Of a stretch of DNA of 38,141 bases, positions 30,901-38,141 are shown one piece after another. Made by a program: the position numbers and the translations under genes. The stretch comes from Mediterranea sp. (in: CFB group bacteria). Its GTDB lineage: Bacteria; Bacteroidota; Bacteroidia; Bacteroidales; Bacteroidaceae. Where the stretch lies: the NCBI GenBank assembly GCA_031261805.1, contig JAISIX010000136.1, positions 1 through 38,141 on the forward strand, given 5' to 3'. Numbering within the stretch: position 1 is the stretch's first letter; each line of letters opens with the position of its first letter. The notes under the pieces were generated by a model, which saw only the letters and a list, made by a program, of their open reading frames with translations, had not been told where the DNA came from and ran no database searches.

Positions 30901-31063
30901 TGATGGTCCCCTGTGTGGTGCCCGTTACGAGCACCGATGCGCCCACGATGGGCTGCCCATCGTCAGCAGAAAGCACCTGACCGGTGGACTTCTGTGTTTG
31001 GGCGGTTAGCTGGCAAAGGGCTACAAAAAGCCCTGCCAGTAACAGCATGAGTTTTCTTTCCAT
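27932..31063 (-). CDS. SusC/RagA-like TonB-linked outer-membrane transporter
   Basis: Signal peptide, STGQVLSADDGQPIVGASVLVTGTTQGTITDIDGNF, ALDEVVVTGYGVTKKAAFTGAAS, C-terminal FMFGVNLGF. Confidence 0.95.
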   Translation of the reverse strand: MERKLMLLLAGLFVALCQLTAQTQKSTGQVLSADDGQPIVGASVLVTGTTQGTITDIDGNFTLNGIPSTAKTLRVSYIGMQTQEVAIKSVLKIVLQSDAKALDEVVVTGYGVTKKAAFTGAASILNKSAIETKNDANPIKALDGSVPGLQLSMTSGQPGAPADIYIRGRNSLNSGTQPLYVVDGVSYFADAVGVRASSKQTVSPLASLNANDIESVTVLKDATATSIYGSRAANGVIVITTKKGQSGKPKFNFTAKIGIETMPSYTSRYKQTNAAQNIELATEALLNGYADKGDASLFGNYNINNNLGFAYDQAGAREFYNWYTKSEDTPEGWLDAAQKYGYDTDWIKEITRTGLVQEYGFDVSGGGKSDTAPKYYISLNYMNEDATVRGKGLTRYSFRSSIDHAPSKYIKYGVSTNLSYVKTEMGAGGGYYSDPITMAMMMNPLTPVKDRNGNWNFDTSQAGYNPVAQRSEEGDKSTAKQYRAIIAPYIQLNFSKKLFWITRASTDLLLVDEFGYWSFLQPQGKDMRGMGEDNYTTNLQLSITNTLNYLDTFNERHHVNFLIGQEGIKTMEKGAYLAGSNYPVENLNEIGLTSVPGSASTERYDLVLNSYFANAQYDYDNKYYASASFRYDGSSRFGSNHRWAPFWSVGAKYRLTAERFMEPTESWLTDLTIRASYGTSGNQEVGATGSASWYAARDLFDFGYVYNNLPGMAHAQFGNDDLKWEQTQKFNVGLDVMLFKRINITVDYYNHKTKDMVFNVPLSMTTGLKTYYKNIGKLANRGFEASINVSLIQTMDWKWDVTLNGSINRNKVEKLSTDNPIEKTIQTTEVGYPIGQFKMKEYAGVDPQTGSALWYKNATGNETTTSYNAAAKRYLGSPQADFAGAFSTSLKWKGIDFALQLNYSLGGKIYGDNLTYDEQTGATFHQNFTKYVYDNRWRKPGDITDVPRITSTSTNAESASSRFLMDADYLKIRSISIGYSLPKSVLEKIFIQNCRIFANLENLYTVSASNYRGFDPTGVGATGVQWWNYPQPRTFMFGVNLGF

Positions 31064-31214
31064 AAAATACTCTCTTAAAGTTTGACTTCACAATAATTAA
31101 TTGTTCCTTGTTGTTCCTAACAGACGGCAAAATTATTAATATAGTTGAAAATAGCAAATCTTTTAGTTAATAAAGGCAGCAAAAGTGATAATTTGTTGCT
31201 TACAGAGGCTCTTT

Positions 31215-31230
31215 TATACTAATTAGTATA
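31215..31230. promoter_or_regulatory. Perfect 16-bp palindrome TATACTAATTAGTATA upstream of susC, candidate operator
   Basis: Exact self-complementarity; second ATACTAA at 31241-31247. Confidence 0.5.
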
Positions 31231-31374
31231 TTCTCCCCTCATACTAATGTAACAATCGAGGGTATTTGGGTGGCGTTTTGCAGGGGCGAAAAACAAAAAG
31301 ACACAAAGGGATGTTAAGAATCTATCTTCGTAAGGCGGTAAAGCAGTTTTGATTTATAAAAAGCGGCCTTCCCT

Positions 31375-31405
31375 TTTGTTTTGTTACCAAAATAGTGTAG
31401 CTTTG
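31375..31405 (+). promoter_or_regulatory. Bacteroides-type promoter TTTG-N19-TAGCTTTG for the DUF3078 gene
   Basis: TTTG 31375-31378, TAGCTTTG 31398-31405. Confidence 0.75.
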
Positions 31406-31422
31406 CAGCCTAAATCAAGGTT

Positions 31423-32922
31423 ATGAGTATGAAAATGTTCACTGCTTCGTCCGCTATTCTATTTTTCTCGTTGCTCTCGTTGCCCCTCGCGGCCAATGAG
31501 GCAGTCAACGTAGAACCGTTAGACTCACTGTCACCGTCCCCTACTTCTACTTCCGCAAAGCCCGCCAAGGTAGTGGCTAAAGCCAAGGTGGTAACAACCG
31601 ACACACTGTCGGCCTTCCTCCAACAATACTTGATGCAGAAGCTGGATATGTCGGGCACAGTGCCTCGAATGGACACGGTCTCTTTCTTATATAATAGGTA
31701 TATAGCACAGCTCGACTACCTGAACGACCCCTCCGTCCCACCCCGCTATATCGCTTCCGACCCCGACTATATGCGCCTCTTCACCCCGATAGCTTATTAC
31801 TACGCCCCAGTGGCCCAATACTCGTCGGTGAACTGGAAGCCGACAGCCGTGGCCGACACGGTGCCGAAGCTGACAGATGAGCTACTGCCCTACGACACGC
31901 TCGCTTTCACACGTACACGGCGAGCCAACAAAGAGGTGAACAAAGCCTTAATGGCCCTCTACCTGAACCACCCGGAGCTGGTAGTCACTACCGAAGACCA
32001 CATCATGAGCCGTGATGTGTTTCGCGAAGATATCAAGCCGAAGATTTCGCCCAAGACCTCGGTAGTACACCTCTTTCAACCCGAGCAAATGGACGACAAC
32101 GTAGGCAAGGCCGAGATGAAGCTACATAAACCCAACTGGTGGATTACTACCGGGAACGGCTCGTTGCAAATCAGCCAGAACCACATATCAGACAACTGGT
32201 ACAAGGGAGGCGAAAGCAACTTCTCGGGCTTGGCCACCCTACAGCTCAACGCCAACTACAACGACAACGAGCGCATCCTCTTCGAGAACCAACTCGATGC
32301 CAAGCTGGGCATGACCTCCACGCCGTCGGACCAATACCACAAATACCTCATCAACACCGATCAGGTCCGCCTCTACGACAAACTGGGCATACAGGCTTTC
32401 AAGAAGTGGTACTACACCATATCGTCGGAGTTTAAGACGCAGCTCTGCCATGGCTACAAAGCCAACAATGAGAACCTTATCTCGGCTTTCCTTGCCCCGG
32501 CAGATTGGGCAGTGAGTGTCGGTATGGACTACAAACTGAACAAGAAGAAGCTGGCACTCTCCATCTTCGTGGCACCGCTCACCTATAACCTGCGCTATGT
32601 GGGCAACCCCGAGGTAGACGAGACCAGCTTCGGTCTCGAGGAGGGCAAGTCGTCCAAGAACGACTTCGGCTCACAACTACAAGCTACAATCTCATGGAAG
32701 ATGACCTCGTACATAAGTTTCGACTCCCGCCTGAGCTACCTCACCAACTACCACTGGGCGCGTGTAGACTGGGAGAACACCTTCAACTTCGTGCTCAACC
32801 GCTACCTCTCTACCAAGCTATATATCTACCCTCGCTTCGACGACAGTTCCAAGCCTACCAGCGGCACCAGCTACTTCCAGCTCAAAGAGCTGCTTAGCTT
32901 TGGCATCAACTACGCTTGGTAG
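31423..32922 (+). CDS. DUF3078 domain-containing protein, predicted outer-membrane beta-barrel
   Basis: Signal peptide; [44 protein letters not shown]; terminal aromatic residue. Confidence 0.88.
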   Translation: MSMKMFTASSAILFFSLLSLPLAANEAVNVEPLDSLSPSPTSTSAKPAKVVAKAKVVTTDTLSAFLQQYLMQKLDMSGTVPRMDTVSFLYNRYIAQLDYLNDPSVPPRYIASDPDYMRLFTPIAYYYAPVAQYSSVNWKPTAVADTVPKLTDELLPYDTLAFTRTRRANKEVNKALMALYLNHPELVVTTEDHIMSRDVFREDIKPKISPKTSVVHLFQPEQMDDNVGKAEMKLHKPNWWITTGNGSLQISQNHISDNWYKGGESNFSGLATLQLNANYNDNERILFENQLDAKLGMTSTPSDQYHKYLINTDQVRLYDKLGIQAFKKWYYTISSEFKTQLCHGYKANNENLISAFLAPADWAVSVGMDYKLNKKKLALSIFVAPLTYNLRYVGNPEVDETSFGLEEGKSSKNDFGSQLQATISWKMTSYISFDSRLSYLTNYHWARVDWENTFNFVLNRYLSTKLYIYPRFDDSSKPTSGTSYFQLKELLSFGINYAW

Positions 32923-32950
32923 ACGCAAACTATGGCGCGTCACGCAACGA

Positions 32951-33334
32951 CTACCGAAAGGTAATCCTTCGATTCGACAAGAAGTTGGTGGCTCCGTAGA
33001 CAAACAGGCCCAAGAACTGGGCAAGGTACTCGTTCATCCCGAGGGCTTCGACCAATAAGACAAGGAAAAGGAATTGAGCGGCATAAGCCATGCCAAAAGC
33101 AAAACAAAAGAACAGCATCTGCTTGCAGAGGCTGTTCTTTTTGTTTTCCAACGGGAATATCCAGTACTTACACCAGATAAAGTTATGGATTTGAGCCACG
33201 ACGTAGGCCGTGACGTTGGAAGCGAGGTAGTTGATAGCGAGCACCCGCATCATCAGCCAGACGATGAACGCCATGATGAGGGCGTTCATCGTTCCGATGA
33301 TGAGAAAGCGGACGATGCGTACCGACTCCTTCAC
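32951..33334 (-). CDS. GtrA family membrane protein
   Basis: Four TM segments, VRFLIIGTMNALIMAFIVW, GLFVYGATNFLSNRRITFR; GTG start overlapping the aspS TAG stop. Confidence 0.9.
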   Translation of the reverse strand: MKESVRIVRFLIIGTMNALIMAFIVWLMMRVLAINYLASNVTAYVVAQIHNFIWCKYWIFPLENKKNSLCKQMLFFCFAFGMAYAAQFLFLVLLVEALGMNEYLAQFLGLFVYGATNFLSNRRITFR

Positions 33335-35094
33335 TATTTCTCTTTTACGTCGACAATGAGGTTCAGTTCATCCAGCTGCTTGGGGTCGATGACAGAAGGA
33401 GCATCGAGCATCACGTCGCGTCCTGAGTTGTTTTTGGGGAAGGCGATACAATCGCGGATGGAATCCAAGCCCGCAAAGAGCGACACCCAACGGTCGAGGC
33501 CGTAAGCCAGTCCGCCGTGAGGAGGGGCGCCGTACTTGAAGGCATTCATCAAGAAGCCAAACTGCGCCTCGGCCTTCTCGGGCGTGAAGCCCAGTATCTC
33601 GAACATCTTGGCCTGCAGCTGCGCGTCGTGGATACGGATAGAGCCTCCGCCCACCTCCACACCATTCACTACCATGTCGTAGGCGTCGGCACGTACGGCA
33701 GCGGGGTCGGTATCGAGTAAGGGGATGTCTTCGTCCTTAGGGTGCGTGAAGGGATGGTGCATAGCCATAAGGCGGCCTTCCTCCTCACTCCATTCAAACA
33801 TAGGGAAGTCTACCACCCAGAGGCAGACAAACTTATTCTTGTCGCGCAAGCCAAGTTGCGATCCCATCTCCAAGCGGAGTTCGGAGAGTTGCTTGCGAGT
33901 CTTCATAGCGTCGTCGCCCGAGAGAATCAGGATGAGGTCACCCGGCTTAGCACCGAAGGCCTCCTTCATCTGTTGCAACACCTCTTGCGTATAGAACTTA
34001 TCGACGCTGGACTTCACTGTCCCATCAGCCTCAACACGGGCATACACCAGGCCTTTGGCACCAATCTGCGGTTTCTTCACGAACTCCGTCAGCGCATCCA
34101 GCTGCTTACGGGTATAGGAAGCAGCCCCCTCGGCACAGATACCGCCGATATAAGCGGCGTTGTCGAACACCGAGAAGCCATGTCCCTTGAGGATGTCCAT
34201 CAGCTCCACGAACTTCATGCCGAAACGAAGGTCAGGCTTGTCGCTACCATAATACTTCATGGCATCGGCCCATGCCATACGGGGAAAAGCCTCGGTGAAC
34301 TCCACCCCACGAAGCGTCTTGAAGAGGTGCTTGGCCATTCCCTCGAAGGTGTTGATGACATCTTCTTGCTCCACGAAGCTCATCTCGCAGTCAATCTGGG
34401 TGAACTCGGGTTGGCGGTCGGCACGCAAATCCTCATCGCGGAAACATTTCGCTATCTGGAAGTAACGGTCGAAGCCAGACACCATCAATAGTTGCTTCAG
34501 TGTCTGGGGCGACTGTGGAAGGGCGTAGAACTGTCCCGGGTTCATGCGCGAAGGCACCACAAAGTCGCGTGCCCCTTCGGGCGTAGAGCCGATGAGGACT
34601 GGTGTCTCCACTTCGATGAAGCCCAGCTTGTCGAGGTATGTACGCACTTCGATGGTCATCTTGTGACGCAGCTCCAGGTTGGCACGCACGGCAGCCCGCC
34701 GCAGATCTAAGTAGCGATACTTCATGCGGATATCGTCTCCGCCGTCGGTATTGTCTTCGATGGTGAAGGGGGGCGTGAGGGCTGTATTCAGTATATTCAG
34801 CTCCGATACGATGATTTCGATATCGCCGGTGGGCATGTTAGCATTCTTGCTGAAGCGTTCGCTTACCGTGCCGACGGTCTGGATGACAAACTCCCGCCCC
34901 AACTTGTTGGCACGGTCGCATAGGTCGGCATTAACTTCTTCGTTGAAAACCAATTGGGTTATGCCGTAACGGTCGCGAAGGTCGACAAAGGTCATCCCCC
35001 CCATCTTACGACTCCGCTGTACCCATCCCGACAGCGTCACTTGCTTGTTTACATCAGAGATTCTCAGTTCTCCACATGTGTGCGTTCTGAACAT
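33334..35094 (-). CDS. aspS: Aspartate--tRNA ligase
   Basis: [93 protein letters not shown]. Confidence 0.97.
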   Translation of the reverse strand: MFRTHTCGELRISDVNKQVTLSGWVQRSRKMGGMTFVDLRDRYGITQLVFNEEVNADLCDRANKLGREFVIQTVGTVSERFSKNANMPTGDIEIIVSELNILNTALTPPFTIEDNTDGGDDIRMKYRYLDLRRAAVRANLELRHKMTIEVRTYLDKLGFIEVETPVLIGSTPEGARDFVVPSRMNPGQFYALPQSPQTLKQLLMVSGFDRYFQIAKCFRDEDLRADRQPEFTQIDCEMSFVEQEDVINTFEGMAKHLFKTLRGVEFTEAFPRMAWADAMKYYGSDKPDLRFGMKFVELMDILKGHGFSVFDNAAYIGGICAEGAASYTRKQLDALTEFVKKPQIGAKGLVYARVEADGTVKSSVDKFYTQEVLQQMKEAFGAKPGDLILILSGDDAMKTRKQLSELRLEMGSQLGLRDKNKFVCLWVVDFPMFEWSEEEGRLMAMHHPFTHPKDEDIPLLDTDPAAVRADAYDMVVNGVEVGGGSIRIHDAQLQAKMFEILGFTPEKAEAQFGFLMNAFKYGAPPHGGLAYGLDRWVSLFAGLDSIRDCIAFPKNNSGRDVMLDAPSVIDPKQLDELNLIVDVKEK

Positions 35095-35175
35095 ATTCTA
35101 TTATTATATTTACGATATTTCCTATTCAAGTAATCCGCAAAAGTACTCAATAATCTGAAGCAAGGAGAGTTTCTC

Positions 35176-36207
35176 TCACGATTTCTTCGTGAGCTTGCGC
35201 ATTATTTTCCGATTGGTATCCGTGATATTGTCCATGATAGCTTCGTGCAACTCCTTGAAACTGTCATTCACATAGACATGTGCCTTCTGCAACATGCTGG
35301 TCGATGCCTTCTCCCTTTCGGGCGATGGAACCACCACGCGCAACCCCTTCCCTATCAGTTCTATATCCACGTCGGCATCGGTCTGCACAGGATCGCCGTC
35401 GAAGTGAATCACGCCGGGCTGCTCCCGATGGATATGCAGTTTCTGGCAACGAAAGGTCTTGATACGACTGTTCTGGTCGATGGTCTTGTTGAATAGCTGG
35501 TAGGCCAGCGAAGGTACGTCGAGGACGGTAAACGGCTGCAATATAGTGACATCCATCAGCCCGTCCGTCAAGGTAGCATGGGGGGTGATGTAGGCGTTGT
35601 TGCCATACTGCGAGGCATTTCCGCAAGCTATCAGGAAGGCTTTGTACTGCAAAGATCCATTCTCGGTCTGCAGTTCGTACGTCTCGGGACGATAATGGAG
35701 CACCTCCTGCAGAGTTGTCTCCAGATAGGTGAGCAACCCCCTCTTGCCGGCGTGGGCAAACTTGAAGCTGACGAACGCGTCAAAGCCCAAGCCACAGGTA
35801 CAGAAGAAGTCGCGTCCGTTGATTCGGCCATAGTCGATGGTCTCTATGTATCCGTCGTTCAGTATCTCCAGTGCTTTTTTGGCATCCATGGGGATATGCA
35901 GGTGTCGTGCCAATCCGTTGCCGGAGCCACAAGGGATGATGCCCAGAGCCGTGTGGGTATGCACTAGGGAGCGGGCCACCTCGTTGATGGTGCCGTCGCC
36001 CCCGATAGCCACTACCACATCGCATCCATCTTCCGCAGCTTTGGCCGCAATCTCTACGGCATGACCGGCCCTTTCGGTGTACACCACGCTTGAGGAGTAC
36101 CTCTCTTTGTCCAGTTTATCGTCCAATAAACCGAGGATGGCATCCTTGCTCTGTGTACCCGAAATAGGGTTGACAACGAAGAGTATTTTACGCTGATTCT
36201 CGTTCAT
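35176..36207 (-). CDS. Diacylglycerol kinase catalytic-domain (YegS/BmrU-like) lipid kinase
   Basis: VVAIGGDGTINEVARSL, GIIPCGSGNGLARHL; start MNENQRKILFVVNPISG at 36207, -7-like CAAATGTA (36233-36240, minus). Confidence 0.92.
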   Translation of the reverse strand: MNENQRKILFVVNPISGTQSKDAILGLLDDKLDKERYSSSVVYTERAGHAVEIAAKAAEDGCDVVVAIGGDGTINEVARSLVHTHTALGIIPCGSGNGLARHLHIPMDAKKALEILNDGYIETIDYGRINGRDFFCTCGLGFDAFVSFKFAHAGKRGLLTYLETTLQEVLHYRPETYELQTENGSLQYKAFLIACGNASQYGNNAYITPHATLTDGLMDVTILQPFTVLDVPSLAYQLFNKTIDQNSRIKTFRCQKLHIHREQPGVIHFDGDPVQTDADVDIELIGKGLRVVVPSPEREKASTSMLQKAHVYVNDSFKELHEAIMDNITDTNRKIMRKLTKKS

Positions 36208-36335
36208 ATTTATTTTAAGCTTTTTGCAACGACAAATGTAATGCAAATCTAATAAGTTAGCATAACAAAAGCATAGGAGATTTGCGTTACCTTAACTTTT
36301 TTCATTCAAAAAGAAGAGATAACAGCATTTTTAGT

Positions 36336-36343
36336 TATCTTTG
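36336..36343 (+). promoter_or_regulatory. -7 box TATCTTTG upstream of spt
   Basis: Matches TAnnTTTG; no clear -33; implies a ~110-nt leader. Confidence 0.5.
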
Positions 36344-36459
36344 CCCGCTGTTTCAAGCTGTTTCAATAAGAAAGAGAAACCGCTTTAGGGTTACACATAG
36401 AAAAAAATAAGAAAGCCGCCTCTAAAGAAGGCTTTAAATAACAAATCATATAATTCAAA

Positions 36460-37644
36460 ATGGGATTATTACAAGAGAAGTTAGCTAAGTACGACCTGCC
36501 ACAACAGTTCATGGCAAAGGGCGTTTACCCGTATTTCCGCGAGATTGAGGGGAAACAAGGTACAGAAGTAGAAATGGGGGGACACAAGGTTTTGATGTTC
36601 GGCTCCAATGCATATACCGGCCTTACTGGCGACGACAGAGTGATTGAAGCAGGTATCAAAGCCATGCGCAAATACGGTGCGGGATGCGCCGGTTCGCGCT
36701 TCTTGAACGGCACGCTCGACCTGCACGTACAGCTTGAAAAAGAACTGGCAGCTTTCGTCGGCAAGGAAGAAGCCCTCTGCTTTTCGACCGGTTTCTCGGT
36801 AAACTCAGGCGTAATCCCCGCCCTCACTGACCGCAACGACTACATCATCTGCGACGACCGCGACCACGCCTCCATCGTAGACGGGCGCCGCCTCTCTTTC
36901 GCCCAGCAGCTGAAATATAAGCACAACGACATGGCTGACTTGGAGAAGCTACTGCAGAAGTGCCGCCCCGAGGCTATCAAGCTCATTGTAGTAGACGGCG
37001 TCTTCTCCATGGAGGGCGACTTGGCCAACCTACCCGAAATCATACGGCTAAAGCATAAGTACAACGCCACCGTCATGGTGGACGAAGCTCATGGCATCGG
37101 CGTATTCGGTCGCCAAGGACGTGGCGTATGCGACCACTTCGGACTGACGGACGAGGTAGACCTGATCATGGGTACCTTCAGCAAATCGCTGGCTTCCATC
37201 GGTGGATTCATCGCCGCCGACTTTTCCATCACCAACTGGCTGCGCCACAACGCGCGTACCTATATATTCAGCGCTTCGGACACCCCTGCGGCCACGGCAT
37301 GTGCCATGGAGGCACTCCACCTCATCCAAGAGGAGCCGCAGATTATCGAGTCGTTGTGGGAGGCCACGAACTATGCGCTCAAGCGCTTCCGTGAAGAGGG
37401 CTTTGAGATTGGCGACACCGAATCACCCATCATCCCGCTGTATGTACGCGATACCGAGAAGACATTCATGGTCACTAAGCTGGCTTTCGACGAAGGGGTA
37501 TTCATCAACTCCGTTATCCCGCCCGCTTGCGCTCCGCAGGACACGCTCGTACGCGTGGCACTGATGGCGACCCACACCAAAGAGCAGATTGATACCGCCG
37601 TATCGAAGCTGGTGAAGGTCTTCAAGTCACTTGACCTGCTTTAA
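36460..37644 (+). CDS. spt: Serine palmitoyltransferase (alpha-oxoamine synthase, PLP-dependent)
   Basis: VLMFGSNAYTGLT, KYGAGCAGSRFLNGTLDLHVQLE, MVDEAHGIGVFG, MGTFSKSLASIGGF; closely resembles the bacterial SPT pattern rather than KBL/BioF. Confidence 0.9.
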   Translation: MGLLQEKLAKYDLPQQFMAKGVYPYFREIEGKQGTEVEMGGHKVLMFGSNAYTGLTGDDRVIEAGIKAMRKYGAGCAGSRFLNGTLDLHVQLEKELAAFVGKEEALCFSTGFSVNSGVIPALTDRNDYIICDDRDHASIVDGRRLSFAQQLKYKHNDMADLEKLLQKCRPEAIKLIVVDGVFSMEGDLANLPEIIRLKHKYNATVMVDEAHGIGVFGRQGRGVCDHFGLTDEVDLIMGTFSKSLASIGGFIAADFSITNWLRHNARTYIFSASDTPAATACAMEALHLIQEEPQIIESLWEATNYALKRFREEGFEIGDTESPIIPLYVRDTEKTFMVTKLAFDEGVFINSVIPPACAPQDTLVRVALMATHTKEQIDTAVSKLVKVFKSLDLL

Positions 37645-37655
37645 GATTATTGCAA

Positions 37656-37696
37656 GCCCCCTAAATAATCAATTTTGATTGTTAGGGGGCTTGTTC
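37656..37696. terminator. Terminator downstream of spt
   Basis: CAAGCCCCCTAA...TTAGGGGGCTTG 12-bp stem with further pairing AATCA/TGATT toward the loop. Confidence 0.85.
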
Positions 37697-37845
37697 GATA
37701 TACCTGAAACTACCGATTGTCTCATTATCCGAACTCTGCCGAGATATTGATTTGTTCATTGACACCACAAGCGTCGCAAACAATGGCTGTAGTTAAAGAT
37801 AGCTTTGCAAAATGTGCCCTAAGAGAGATTACCCCTCGCAATCGG

Positions 37846-38136
37846 CAGGCCCGAAAGGCCCAAAGTGGCTGAAAGCATAATGCCTGCAAGGCTCCTATCC
37901 CAGCCCAACACAAAGCGAGGAACGAGCGACGCGTTGGGCTTACGTCATATCATCAACCCTGCGTAATCGCCCTTTTAAGGGCAGCTTAACCATCTCCGGA
38001 TTAAGCTGCCCTTAAAAGGGCGATTCGTCACACGCCCCTACCAGAACCCAACGCGTCGCTCGTTCCTCGCTTTGCGATGGGCTGGGCTAAGAGCCTTGCA
38101 GGCAAAGGCTTTCAGCCACCTTGAGCCTTTCAGGCT
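37846..38136. repeat. Nested inverted-repeat element: ~90-95 bp imperfect outer arms around a perfect 25-bp central hairpin
   Basis: Perfect 28-bp core CAAAGCGAGGAACGAGCGACGCGTTGGG (37911-37938) vs its reverse complement (38047-38074); central 25-bp arms 37965-37989 / 38001-38025. Confidence 0.93.
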
Positions 38137-38141
38137 ACCTC

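Noticed and set aside
36460-37644. Assigning this ORF as 2-amino-3-ketobutyrate CoA ligase (kbl), partner of the threonine dehydrogenase-like gene at 10503-11456
   Set aside because: Sequence pattern (AYFR-like N-terminus, VLMFGSNAYTGLT, CAGSRFLNGTLDLHVQLE) fits bacterial serine palmitoyltransferase better, and the two genes are 25 kb apart.
37725-37913. 62-aa minus ORF near the right end
   Set aside because: Half of it lies in the inverted-repeat element; no domain, most likely spurious.

Overview
This is a Bacteroidetes (Bacteroides-like) chromosomal window, mostly housekeeping genes plus two SusC/SusD nutrient-uptake pairs. From left to right: the tail of an upstream CDS; a sialate O-acetylesterase followed by SusC/SusD (+); a minus-strand cluster of short-chain threonine dehydrogenase-like epimerase, DUF4348-like lipoprotein, MurB and a PhnP-like MBL hydrolase; an uncharacterised FNPEHD protein that I read as a possible ATP-grasp enzyme; an AAA_14/DUF4143-type ATPase; NifJ (PFOR); a DUF2027/Smr protein; AroA; a noncoding tandem-hairpin array; a DUF2723 membrane protein; a TPR/HTH-like membrane protein; a patatin; a second, more AT-rich SusC/SusD pair; a DUF3078 protein; GtrA and AspS; a DAGK_cat lipid kinase divergent from serine palmitoyltransferase (Spt); and a large nested inverted repeat at the right edge. 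I see no defence island, CRISPR array, rRNA or tRNA. The observations most worth checking are the ATP-grasp reading of 11592-12872, the natural Walker-B Asp-Gln in the AAA ATPase, the lipid kinase/spt divergent pair, the 7 x 22-bp alternating-dyad array at 20448-20600, the ~290-bp nested inverted repeat at 37846-38136, and a heptanucleotide repeat fused to the stop codon of three unrelated genes. All family names come from motif recognition by eye; no database search was run.
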